Origin: Hyparrhenia diplandra
Taxonomy: Eukaryota; Streptophyta; Magnoliopsida; Poales; Poaceae
NCBI GenBank assembly: GCA_015847255.1
Contig: JADLZK010005528.1
Location: 248,001 to 312,000, forward strand
Reading direction: 5' to 3'
Length of the DNA: 64,000 bases
The first letter of the stretch is position 1. Each line of letters opens with the position of its first letter. The translations under genes were made by a program, and so were the position numbers. A model generated the notes under the pieces. The model did not search any database. It was not told where the DNA came from and saw nothing but the letters and a program-made list of their open reading frames with translations. Shown in pieces: positions 24,855-35,047 of this stretch.

Positions 24855-25349
24855 TGTGGCTTGCCTCACCCCCGAGCGCCGTCCTCCGCGGTGATCAAGA
24901 TGAGGAGACTATCAATCATCTCCTTACCCACTGCGTGTTTGCAATGGAATTACGGTTCAACATGTTCAAAGCGGTTTGGTCTTCAAAACCTGTCCCCTCA
25001 TCCTACTGAGTTATCCTTCCTTGCTTGGTGGGAGAACACTAGCAACAGCATCAATGAAGGATTGAAAAGGCAAGGAGTTAATTCGCTTATTATTTTGGGA
25101 GCTTGGATCCTTTGGAACCACCGCAACGAGTGTGTTTTTGATGGAGCAGCTCCAAGCTTAGATGCTGCCCTTATCTTAGCCTGTGAGGAACACCGCTTGT
25201 GGTCTATGGCAAGAGCTCAAGGACTGTCTTCCTTGATCGCATTTGTCTTCCTTGATCGCACGCCTCCCCAAGTGGTTAGTGGTTTTACTTTCGGATGCGG
25301 TCGTCTTGTATATTAGTGCCACCCAAGCTGGCCGTAATCCTACCATCTG

Positions 25350-25386
<37 letters not shown>

Positions 25387-25458
25387 GTATGGGCTCTTGC
25401 CCTTTCATGTTCTTCTTAATATAATGAAGCGCTAGTTCTCTGCGTTTTCGATTTTTTT
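24855..25458 (+). mobile_element. LINE 3' fragment in the intron of NLR pseudogene B
   Basis: It is absent from copy A, whose sequence runs straight from GGGCTTGCT to CTATTGGG near 18530. The frame LIILGAWILWNHRNECVFDG...LILACEEHRLWSMA is the very end of grass LINE ORF2, followed by a (GT)n tract and a terminal TTAATATAATGAAGCGC. At most a CT dinucleotide is repeated at the ends, so the target duplication is very short or absent. Confidence 0.85.
25351..25385. repeat. (GT)n microsatellite
   Basis: An almost perfect GT dinucleotide run inside the 3' untranslated part of the LINE fragment, broken by a TT near its right end. Confidence 0.95.
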
Positions 25459-25478
25459 CTCTATTGGGACCGAACATA

Positions 25479-25706
25479 CTCCCTCTTTCCCACTTTCTAG
25501 AAGTCAAAAAATACTAAGTATATATAAAAAATATTAATATAAATGGTGTATAATTAGTTTAGTTAGATAGATCATTGAATCTATTTTCATAATAAAGTTA
25601 TTTAGACATATAAATATTGCTAATACTTTTACGAGTCCAGGCAAACTTAGAAAAAGTTTGATCAAAGCATGCGCCACATAACCATTCTTTTTTGGATGGA
25701 GGCAAG
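25479..25706. mobile_element. Stowaway-like MITE in the intron of NLR pseudogene B
   Basis: The orthologous partner of the MITE at 18546-18770, with the same CTCCCTC start, an end near GGATGGAGGCAAG, and the same interior. It marks the duplication rather than an independent insertion. Confidence 0.8.
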
Positions 25707-27567
25707 TATATACTACTATTATTATCATAGTTAATATTTTTAGTTCATGAGTCTAGACCAATAACTACTTAGATTATGACTCAAGACAGATGTGCTATTA
25801 GGATTATATAAACAAGAGGTGAAGGCTATATATGCATATAAAGAAGGCAACATAAGGGTCTCAACCAATAACTCTATATGCATGTGTACCCTTCAAAAAA
25901 AAACTATATATGCATGTGTACAGATCTTGGAGGGGACTATATAAATGGGGTGGAGATAGGCTTAAAAGGAGAAGTTGGGAGCACTTAAGAAGATTAGACT
26001 AGATAGTTCTATTACGCTAGATTCTTGTATCAGTGGTAGAGAGTCAATTAGCGTTATGACTTGTGAGAGAGAAAACTGCTTGTTCTTCATCGAGTAAGCA
26101 TAGATTGCTTATCCTTTAGAAATTTGCTCCTAAATCTTTCCATTCTTCACAACATAAGTGCGATATCTACTGTCCTAGGGAATTTCGAGCACAGCCGAGA
26201 AAAACAAAGGCTAGGTCGATTTCCCAAACCGGTTAAAGCTGATTTTGGCAGAATCATGTGGCCTTGGTCGGTTCGCAACTTGTGACACTTATGGTGTGTG
26301 ATTGATCTTTGCGTGAACACATTATTTTACACAAAGAAAAAAGAAAAGAAAATAAAAAAGAAAAATGAGAATTAGAGGCCAAGGAATTATATATGTCCAG
26401 TTTAATGGGAACTCACCAAAGACTGCATTTGTACGTTGAAGAAATGACATGTCCAAGAGCATGTCAATATACCTAATGGCTAGCTGCGTGGTAGAGAGTT
26501 CGTTGTCAGTCTCGATAAACTGAAGAGCCATCCAATGGTGAATCAGGTCGTCTTTAAGTATATTGTGGCCCCGTGGAAAGATTGCATAGTAAGCAAAGCA
26601 TAATCTCAAATTCGGTGGCATGCACCGGTAGCTCACCAGCAACACTGAAAGCACCGATTTGTCATTCTCCCAAATGTCACTGTTGAGCACTGATTTGATT
26701 TCTCGAGGACTCTTGGATCGCAGCGTAGACCCAATCGTGTGAATTGCTAAAGGAACACTTGTGCAACTGATAGTAACCTTGTGTAACAGATGCTCCGGCT
26801 CTAGTGTACTGTCGTCCTTAGATCTTGTTGCGAAGTCAAGTTTTCGCCCAAGCAGATGCCAGGAATCGACAACATTGAGGGGATCCACGCGGTGAACAAT
26901 ATCTGCACCTAGTCCCATTGCGACACTTAGGTGGCGCGTGGTTACCATGACAATCACCTTGTTGTCTTCCTTCCCCGCACCCAAGCATGTGCCCGAGGCC
27001 GCCCAAATCAACAGATTGATATCGGCCTTTTGAGCAAAGATTGTCCAGAACAAGGAGTAACTTGTTCCCACCAGTCCCAATAAGTAATAACTCGTCAAGG
27101 CGCTTCATTATCAGCTCCACATCACTTGAATCCTTATGCTCACCTTTGTTTGACGGTGAGAAATGATGCAATTGCCTATTTTCTCCAAATCTAATTCTTC
27201 TCCTAAAAGTGACCCATGCGCAAACATAACCTCTCGAAGTACAGTGGTGGCATCACCGAAAACCATTTTTTGCAAGAGTTGTCTTTCCTATGGCCCCCAT
27301 CCCAACAATGGCCACAATGAAGAGCCCTCTCCCTGTCACTCTCTGCGCAGATAAGATGGCGTCCATTACCTCCCTTTTATCCCGATCCCGCCGCACAATG
27401 TAATCTTGGTCATTATCGGCTACAAAGGGTGGCATTATTATTGGCGAAGCATCAAAGAACATGATTTCTCAAGTTTTCCTTTATCGACATCCCTTCTAAA
27501 TGCCAATTTTGCTGGAAGGCCGACTGTAATAAATCATCGAGGTTTTCTTTTGCTTTTGTGCATCCTT

Positions 27568-27840
27568 TATGCATGGGTATTCAGTTGAATACCCAAAAAT
27601 TTTTGACAAAAATATTTATATACATAATATATAACATGTATATGCATCAAAAAATAGAAAATAGCATCACATAATAGGCTTTCCAATCTCCTATTGTCTC
27701 TTGGGCTCAAATGTCACACTTCTCAATCTCAATTTGGTATTTAAATACGTGCTATAAATCTATACTTTAGACTGCTATAAGATTTTTTTTTACCCTCTAA
27801 AAATTTTGAATACCCAAACTCCAAATCCCGAGCCCGCCCC
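27568..27840. mobile_element. About 270-bp insertion in exon 2 of NLR pseudogene B
   Basis: Copy A reads directly through this point (about 20604-20625: GCATCCTGCCGGGCAATGCTCATCC). In copy B an AT-rich segment intervenes, beginning near GGGTATTCAGTTGAATACCC and ending GAGCCCGCCCCTG. The flanks are similar (GTGCATCC and GTGCTCATCC) and suggest an imperfect ~8-bp target duplication. The ends resemble non-autonomous hAT elements starting CAGGGGCGGGC on the minus strand. The class is an inference. Confidence 0.6.
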
Positions 27841-28464
27841 TGTGCTCATCCCTTTGCGTGAAGTTGCAACGGGAGCCATGGGGCGGTGGAACTCTGTCAC
27901 CTAGAATAGCATAGAAATTAACCAACAAATTCCAGTCATTTGCCTTATTTCTAAATTGTAAGCGCAAGCCCTATGTGTGAATATAAGTATTCTCAAATGC
28001 ATGTAGCTATATATAGTGGCATGACAAGCTAGATCTCTTTGTCACATACCGGTTTTCCGTGGTTGGCTTGGAGCTCGTCGACCATGTCACAGACGCCGTA
28101 GGCGGCGTCCTCAAGACGGATGAGCCACTCACGCACCTCTTCCTCCCTTCCGAACCTCTCGGCGCCGCCGACAACCTCCTGCCGTGGCCTCCATCCTCTC
28201 CTTGAGCTCCTCCATGTGGCGCCTCGGCTTTCGTCAGGCATGACGGCGCCGCAGGATCTCCTGGCGGTCACCAACTTGTCACGGGCCACCTCGACGACAG
28301 CTGGAAGCAAACATCCCGCTGAGTTTGTTGGCCATGGCTGCTATCTTAATCCTCCCTCCTGCTCAATGCGATCCCCGCTCTTGGGCGCTTGTTTGCTACC
28401 CGAATGGTTCGGCATTCGTTGGGGCTGGGAATCAGGGACAGGGGACTGACGAGCCATTGCTGTA

Positions 28465-28728
28465 ATGAGAGAGAAGAAGCCTTCTCAGTAGTACAATAAT
28501 GGCACTAGAAACAGGTACACAAATTTACAGCTAGCTATTAATGGTAGTTATTATTATTATTTGGCACCCCGAGCTAATCATTAAGCTTCGAACATGACAG
28601 AAGCCACAGGAACAGAACAATGCATTCCAAATAATAATAATAACTACCATTAATAGCTAGCTGTAAATTTGTGTACCTGTTTCTGTAGTGCCATTATTGT
28701 ACTACTGAGAAGGCTTTCTTCTCTCATC
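28465..28728. repeat. Near-perfect long inverted repeat (~98-bp arms, ~63-bp loop)
   Basis: The left arm, about 28465-28563, contains CTTCTCAGTAGTACAATAA, GGTACACAAATTTACAGCT and AGCTATTAATGGTAGTTATT. The right arm, about 28627-28728, is its reverse complement with only a few differences. RNA from this segment would fold into a long hairpin. The diverged duplicate at about 30050-30120 lacks the right arm, so the right arm is an added inverted copy of the left. Confidence 0.9.
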
Positions 28729-28897
28729 ATTCGTTAGTGTAAAGTGGAACACATCCCGACCTCTTCAACTATCCTTGCTCCTGTGCTCCTGTGACGAGAT
28801 ATACAAGTGAACAAGACATATCAGAGAAAGCTAGTAGGCATCATATTCCTGACTGAAAATCAAAAACAAATTCCTCACTGCAAAAAATCAGTAACAA
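28590..28897. repeat. Direct duplicate of 30040-30260
   Basis: It shares AGAAGCCACAGGAACAGAAC, CTCTTCAACTATCCTTGCTC and the later stretch AGCTAGTAGGCATCATATTC with 30040-30260. The two copies differ by the inverted-repeat arm (28627-28728), the LINE at 28898-29637 and small indels. No gene is recognised in either copy. Confidence 0.8.
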
Positions 28898-29637
28898 GAC
28901 ATATCAAACGAATCCTGTGATCATCTCTTTTTTACTTGTCCTGTTGCAAGGACCATTTGGTCAGTTGTTGCTAAATTCCTTGGAGCTGATAATATTCCCA
29001 ATTCTTTTAGAACAATGTTGCGCTTTGGTGTGAGAAGTGGTTACCACAGTTTAAAGTTTTACATTGCTGGGGGATTTCAGCCATTTGCTGGTCAATATGG
29101 CAGGCTCGCAATAGAGCCCACTTTGATGGCAAACTTTTAAAGAATCCTATTGAGATCTTGTGTCATGCTGCCGCTTTAATGCGTTTTTGGACAGGTTTGA
29201 TTCCAGAGCTTAGCAGCGAGGAGATCATTGAAGGTGTCAATAACATGCTGCGAATGGCGACTGAGATTTTCATCAATCAATCATCCCCTACTGATGGTCA
29301 GATTGTCGTGAGGAACCTGCACCAAGATGACGACGACGACCACTCAACCTGAAGAACGACAGTTCGCTCGTTATGCTGCAGGATGCATGTCTCTTTTGTC
29401 TATCTGCTCTAAGTTTCTATCTGCACGAAGTTAGTGCACGATACTTTACTGTTGTCCCATCAATGGTGTCTGTAATATACCAAATCTATTCCAGTCGCAG
29501 GTGTATCCCTTGCAGAAGTAGTTTATCTGCCTTGGGATCTTTTGCTTTATCTGAGTCCTTTCTTATCTGTAAAACTGAAACTCTTGTATTTCCGTTTCTT
29601 GAAATGGGAATGGGGTCATACTCGTGTGGAAAAAAAA
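28898..29637 (+). mobile_element. 5'-truncated LINE with 16-bp target duplication
   Basis: It is flanked by AAAAAATCAGTAACAA at 28882-28897 and 29638-29653 and ends in an A tract (29630-29643). It carries the end of ORF2 (WSIWQARNRAHFDGKLLKNPIEILCHAAALMRFW) and a 3' untranslated region. The A-rich left part of the duplication merges with the tail, so the exact length is ambiguous by a few bases. Confidence 0.9.
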
Positions 29638-29800
29638 AAAAAATCAGTAACAAATTCCTTAAGTAAACCCCAAAAACAATAATATGCATTTCCAGAAATC
29701 AATCTGATATGGGCAATGCTAAGTTACAAACTTCCTTTCCATTCACGCATAAAGTAATTATATATTTTTTAACCGAGCTATGAACTTAATTGATAAAGAT

Positions 29801-29997
29801 TTTTTTTTTTTTTCAAGGGGGGGGGGGGCGTTCCCCACTTGAATTTTACATATATATTGGCGAATTTCGTCCAGTTAATTTTTGGGAAACCGGACTAAAA
29901 CCATACAACAGCCTCTCGAGGCAGGATTGTGGCATATCCACTAATCAACACAACACAATGGACTCTCTAGCATAGAAGTGAGAGGTGGCTAACCAGC
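29801..29997 (-). mobile_element. Short LINE 3' fragment, 13-bp target duplication
   Basis: It is bounded by AATTGATAAAGAT at 29788-29800 and 29998-30010. A T13 run at the left (29801-29813) is the tail of a minus-strand insertion. A run of 12 Gs (29817-29828) follows directly. The G-rich/C-rich phrase next to the tail resembles the 3' end of the LINE at 13026. Only about 197 bp were inserted. Confidence 0.8.
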
Positions 29998-30010
29998 AAT
30001 TGATAAAGAT

Positions 30011-31002
30011 AACCAAAACACGTTATACAATCATAAATTTAAACACGATAGAAGCCACAGGAACAGAACAATGCATCCGTCGGTATAAAGTGGAACATCC
30101 CTCTTCAACTATCCTTGCTCCTGTGACGAGGTAACAAAGACATAGTATATCAGAGAAGGTGCTACCTCTAAGCTAGTAGGCATCATATTCTTGATTGAAA
30201 ATCAGAAACAAATTCCTAACTCAAAATGAGAAACAAATTCCTTAAGTAAACCTCAAAATCGATAATATGCATTTCGTAAATCAATGGAAAATGCAGATAT
30301 TACAGTTAAAAGAAATATGAGAACCACAATACCTAACATGAAGCCAAGAATTACAACATGGCGACAGCAAAAAAGAAATTTCACAAATTTCGTACACAGC
30401 ACTGAGATGCTCAGATTGAAAAATGCACACACAACAACTCCACCATACTAGTGTAATTTTGCCTTCACACTTTTTACATTAGCCATCAGCCATGTTTAGT
30501 TTATTTGAACATCACAGAAAACAAGCATACAAGAAGTATAATGTCACTACAGATCCCAACTGAGAAAAACGGGACAATTTTCGAAGAGAGCTGTTTTTTT
30601 TCGATAATGGAACAAAAATTCCAGCCTCTACCATCTGATGATGGTACACATCTAGATAGGGCTGATGATTTGACAAGTAAGCTTGAGATTAACCAGCCAA
30701 TGAATTCAAATGGGCTCAAGTAACATCTCAAAAAAAAGGGGCCTAAGTAAACAGAGATATACTAAAAGTACGTATTATTTATTTTCCCATCCACATCAAT
30801 ATCATGAAGCTTTGCAAAACAACTAAAATAGTGGGCCAAAAATCAATAAACATGTTTGTGTACACTTACTCGAGGATCTAAATCGACAACAGGGAAGCAT
30901 GGAGTTGTCAAAAAAAAAAAAAAAAAAAAAAAAAACCGGGAGCATGTAGACTGGTTGAGTTGGACATCCAGGTCCAACGAAACTTTTGGGCTGCCTAGAC
31001 TA
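30011..31002. other. Intergenic; diverged duplicate and an A26 tract
   Basis: 30040-30260 is the duplicate of 28590-28897. A run of 26 As at 30910-30935 could be a retroposon tail, but no element body or duplication was identified. Nothing else is recognised. Confidence 0.6.
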
Positions 31003-31589
31003 GGGGCCATTTGGAACACGGGAATACAAAAACAGAGGAAAGGAAAAAAACGAATGAACAGGGATGAAGGTGTGGTGGGAAAACAGAGGAATGGAAAAAC
31101 TTAGGAAAGATATAGATAAGGGTGTTTGGAATGCGGGAATGACAACACAGGATTTCCAATACATAAGGTGTGATTTACAAATCAAGTATTACAATTGTAG
31201 CACAACATTGTCTAATCATAGACTAATTAGATTTAAAATAATCATCTCGCAAATTTATCACAATTTGTATAATTATGTTTTTTTACTATACTTAATACTT
31301 GATGCAGACTGAATCAGTCCAAACTTGCAGAGTAGCAGAGCTTGGACAGTCATGTCCATAAAGGTAGCCTAACGTCAGTAAGGAACGTGATTGTCTCGTA
31401 CTTCGTGAAGGAAGAGAAAACCTCAACTCCGATTGGATTTTTATTTTCCTTTGAAATGAGAAACCTGCAACAGTGTTCCGTAGGAAAGGAACCAGAGAAT
31501 CCTTTGATCCAAACGCTATTCTCAGGAAACTTTCCTCCGTTTTTCTTTCCTCTACTTTTCCTATGAAAATACTTCATTCCAAACAGGCC
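31003..31589. mobile_element. MITE-like element, ~587 bp, TSD CTA
   Basis: The ends are inverted: GGGGCCATTTGGAAC at the left and TTCCAAACAGGCC at the right. CTA is duplicated at 31000-31002 and 31590-31592. Subterminal regions are also complementary (GAGGAAAGGAAAAAAACG against CGTTTTTCTTTCCTC). A 3-bp target of this kind suits PIF/Harbinger (Tourist) elements, though the family is not certain. It lies just upstream of the NLR gene. Confidence 0.7.
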
Positions 31590-31783
31590 CTAGAGTTGTG
31601 ACCTGGTGGTGGTTGGGACTGGATGCCGTGCCGTTGACCTTGACTGACTGGACGCTCTTCTTCTTCCTCCCCCAAAACAATCCAGCGATCCAGATCCATA
31701 CCAATCCTCCCAAGAGCACAAGCACACCACTCCACCTCCACGTGTTGAGAGCAACTGCAGTCAGCCACCGGCGGCCGGGCACC
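31590..31783 (+). promoter_or_regulatory. 5' flank of the NLR gene
   Basis: About 190 bp between the MITE and the start codon, rich in C and A near the ATG (CACCATGG context at 31784). No clear TATA box was seen, so the promoter may lie within or beyond the MITE. Confidence 0.3.
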
Positions 31784-32744
31784 ATGGATTTGGTGGTGGG
31801 TGCATCGGAGTCCACCGTGAAGTCCCTGATAGGCAAGCTCGGCAGCCTTCTGGCCCAGGAGTACACACTCATCCGCGGCGTCACCGGCGACCTGCAGTAC
31901 ATCAACGACGAGCTGGCCAGCATGCAGTCCTTCCTCCGTGACCTCGGCGAATCTGGGAATGGCCGCGGCCATGGGCACGACCACCGGATGAAGGACTGGA
32001 TGAAGCAGATCCGCGACCTCACCTACGACATCGAAGATTGCGTTGATGATTCGGGCCACCGCATCCGCGGCCTGGACAGCAACATGTGTTGCTACTTCCT
32101 CGTCAACAGTGTTTACGAGATCGTCACCTGGTGGCCTCGCCGCGACATTGCCACCAAGATTTCCAACCTCAAGATGCGGGCGCAGCAGTCTGCGAGCGAC
32201 GCCAAAGGTATGGCGTTGATAATCCAAAAACCGGCGACGGCAACACAGCTGTAGCGGGGTTCGACGCTGCTGCGAACCAGGACAGAAGCCTTCAGCTTGT
32301 TGCCACGGCCGACCCCGTAGGAGTGAATGAGATGGAGAAGCTCGAGACGTGGGTGACGAACGAGACGAACAAATTTGGCGTCCTCTACATCGTCGGATTC
32401 GGAGGGGTAGGAAAGACCAGCATCGCCACCGCACTGTACCAGAAATTTGGGGATAAATTCGACCACCGTGCGATGGTCACCGTGTCTCAGAGCTCCGATA
32501 TTGATACAATCCTGACCAGCATAAAGACTCAAGTCATGCCGAAGAGCAACAGTCACGAGCAACTAGGCACCTCGGAGGACAACCACCTGGCAGCAGCCAT
32601 TAAAGGAATGCAGGATCAAATCAGGCGAGGCAAATTGGCTGTCAAGAGCAAGTGCCGATGCCTTGGCACCTCAGAGGACACAGAGGGTGGCACAAAGAGA
32701 GACGAGCTCAGCAACAAGCTCAGGGAGCACTTCCAGCAAAATAG
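31784..32744 (+). CDS. CC-NB-LRR immune receptor gene, exon 1 (coiled coil and P-loop)
   Basis: The start ATG is in a good context (ACCATGG). Residues 1 to about 130 are an Rx-type coiled coil: MDLVVGASESTVKSLIGKL, then MKDWMKQIRDLTYDIEDCVDD (EDVID-like). The nucleotide-binding part follows with P-loop VGFGGVGKTSIA (about 32395) and RNBS-A KFDHRAMVTVSQ. The two parts are in different frames: the first runs to a stop at 32254, the second is open through the P-loop and contains CERRQRYGVDNPK. One missing base near 32190-32200 explains this. The exon ends AATAG|GTGTGT (phase 2) and joins exon 2 across a 3.8 kb intron. Such proteins act in the cytoplasm, detecting pathogen effectors by ATP/ADP switching. 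Either a young pseudogene or a base-call error. Confidence 0.85.
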
Positions 32745-32928
32745 GTGTGTATTTTGAAATGCTTTCTAGATTCGACAAGATGCTTTTTTATGTACATGTG
32801 GAAGGTTTGTGTCGATGCTCGGAAGGCCTGTTTGATTTCACAGTGTCCAATTCAATCATACACTGCTACTATATGATCCAAAGGAACCACACTAATGTTT
32901 CTTTTTGTTCAAGCTAGATGCTTTTCTC

Positions 32929-35039
32929 TAAAGAATTCCAAACGTGCCGGCCCGGCACTACACGGCACGGGCGGCACTACACGGCACGGGCACGCTCAGG
33001 CACGGCATGCCTGGGCACGGCACGTCAGGCACGGCTGATGAAGCGTGCCGTGCCGTGTCGTGTCAACGTGCTGAACTCCAGGTCCAAGCACGGTACGACA
33101 ACACCTGGGGCGTTCAGAAATGATATTGCTGTTCTAAAAGCCTCAATGAGAGGATTAACAGCCTCCAAAGCTTCTTTAACTATCAAGTTTATAATATGAC
33201 AGGCACATCTTTGATACAAAAACAAATCAGCACCCAAATATTCTCTAAGAATAGGTTTGAGTCTATCCATGGCATTTTTATTGGAGATGCATTATCCTAA
33301 GTCACGTAAAAATACCTTATTAAGTACACCAAACTCATCAAGAACATTTTTAATACGCTCAGCAATGTTATCAGCATTATGGGACACATCAATCAACCTT
33401 AAACCAAGAACTTTTTTCTCTAAAATCCAATCAGCATTAATGTAATGAGCCACAACAGAGATGTAATCCTCTTTAGCCTTTCCAGACCATATATCAGATG
33501 TAATAGCAATAGATGAAATAGCATTGCTTTGCAAATAAGCAATCGATTTTGTCACGTTTCTCATTAAAGTACTTAAACAGATCCTTACCAGTGGTTTATT
33601 TAGAGACACCAACAAAATTAGGATTATGAGCAATTTTAATGTACTTTTTAAAGGCCTCGGTTTCACCAATCATAATAGGCAAGTCTAGCCTAGCAAGCAT
33701 ACGAACAAGTTGAACACGAGCCACATCCGAACTGTACTCGCAGTAGACGGGATAAACGGCACTTATCACGCCGTCATTTGGACACACTTAGCACGATGCC
33801 TATAATAAGATGGCCATTGCCATTAGCGAGAATAAGCGAGTACCTCTTGCCATAGTGCTTGCAAGTGGCAAAGATACCTAACCGAGACACCATCCTCATC
33901 TCTAAAATGCTTCTCAAAATCTTCCCGGATAGGTGAGGTAGAAGGGCGATTGGAAGATCTCTCTCACTCCGGGCCGCCCGGCGTAGTGGTCGTCGAGTGC
34001 CTCGGCCATCGGTGTCGGCGCGGCGACTAGCATCGGCGGCAGGTTGCGAAGAGCTTGGCAACGTCCGCCTGGACATTATCGTCCTCATCATCTCCGGCCA
34101 TCCCACACATACGCGATTCGTCATTATGTGTATGCCCGATCTCGTCCTCCTCTTGTCTCCGGCGCTGGGGCCATCGTTGGCGACCCCGGTACTCGGCGGC
34201 CCGAGAACGACACGCATCAAACAAAGAAAGAGTCGAGAAGGAGGGAAGCAAGAAGGGATGGAGGGAAGCTAGATGGGGATTGAAGTACCTCGACGGACGA
34301 AGCCCGGGAGACCTAGTCGACAAGACATCCCGATTCACACCCCGGTACCTCGGCGCAGACCGGAGCCCGGAGGTCTTTGGCGGCCGATGACGAGGACGAC
34401 AGTCGATAAGGGAGTCGGAGATGGGCCAAGGGTGCCGAGCAATAGGCTCAATCGACTTTCGGGGGACGAGGAACAAGGGGAGGAGATGGGGTTTGAGGGC
34501 CGGATCCACCGGATCTGAGTTAGAACTTAGAGAATAGGTGAGATCGAGGTCGGAGGAACGGGAAAAGGAAACCACCTACCACCGGAGACCTTACCCGCCG
34601 GAAGAATCCATGGCTACGACGTCGATTGAGTGCGGCGGGGGAGTGGAGAGGCGAGGAGCAAGCAGCGAGGAGAGGGAGAGGCTTAAGAGGCGAGCGGCGG
34701 GGAGGGGGAGGCGGAGAGGCGGCGGCTGGGGTTAGGGTTTCGAGCGGGCGAGTGGATGGGGAAAAATCCCGCATCGGCCAGCTTATATAGTGCCCCGCGG
34801 TCGCCCTAAATCGAGCGGCCGGCGTCCCTCCCCTCCGATCCAACGGCGGGGAGCCGTGCCTCCCGTTGGAGCGGACGGGCGATGTGCCGCCCACGGGCCG
34901 ATTTCGCGCCCGAGCACGGCACGGCACCGGCCGGGCCAAGCACGGGCACAGGCTCGTCCGACCGGGCCGGATTCGTACCAGGCTTTTTTCAGACGGGCCG
35001 CGGGCCTTTTTGTTTCAATCGCCCGTTTGGAATTCTTTA
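32929..35039 (-). mobile_element. hAT transposon in the NLR intron, 2,111 bp
   Basis: The terminal inverted repeats are 16 bp (TAAAGAATTCCAAACG at the left, its complement at the right). The 8-bp duplications are CTTTTCTC (32921-32928) and TTTTTCTC (35040-35047), with one mismatch. Next to the left end are clustered GGCACGGCACGG-type subterminal repeats, and GC-rich counterparts lie near 34900-35000. The coding strand is minus. The insertion leaves the splice sites of the NLR intact. Confidence 0.9.
33025..33787 (-). pseudogene. hAT transposase remnant
   Basis: Minus-strand fragments give AITSDIWSGKAKEDYISVVAHYINADW and LGLRLIDVSHNADNIAERI (33669-33292), then RCACHIINLIVKEALEAV (33270-33025). 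These are the central catalytic region of plant hAT transposases. The N-terminal zinc-finger region is only vaguely visible upstream (33787-34575), and the C-terminal dimerisation domain is absent. Frames change at about 33596 and 33290. It cannot make a working enzyme, so the element is non-autonomous. Confidence 0.8.
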
Positions 35040-35047
35040 TTTTTCTC

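Larger units (their letters stand above)
21026..28340. repeat. Tandem duplication unit B (NLR pseudogene B plus spacer)
   Basis: It has the same order as unit A: junction 21026-21080, spacer to 21540, then the NLR copy read leftward from about 28340. Within it a ~130-bp piece of the spacer LINE scrap is deleted near 21353 relative to unit A. Unit B contains private insertions at 24855-25458 and 27568-27840. Confidence 0.85.
21540..28340 (-). pseudogene. NLR pseudogene B (minus strand), better preserved tandem copy
   Basis: Exon 1 (about 28340-28050) is the coiled-coil region, with REWLIRLEDAAYGVCDMVDELQ resembling an Rx-type N-terminal domain. Exon 2 (27900-26417) is NB-ARC: P-loop IVGMGAIGKTTLAK, kinase-2 LLLVLDNL, RNBS-B VIVMVTTRH, a GLPL variant SVPLAIHTIGS, RNBS-D CFAYYAIFPRG. 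Exon 3 (24062-21539) starts with the MHD-like LHDIVYDFA, then LRRs of the type LPDSFGNLINLGHINLS and a C-terminal LRR block (22600-21539) ending KKWCDGLEEKK. Splice signals at GTATGTG (28049), CTATTCTAG (27901), GTGAGT (26416) and TTATGCAG (24063) are intact. Several frame changes and the insertion in exon 2 make it non-functional. Confidence 0.85.

Noticed and set aside
28465..28728. A MITE or known miRNA precursor
   Set aside because: No target duplication surrounds the pair and the right arm alone is the inserted piece; no known miRNA sequence is claimed.
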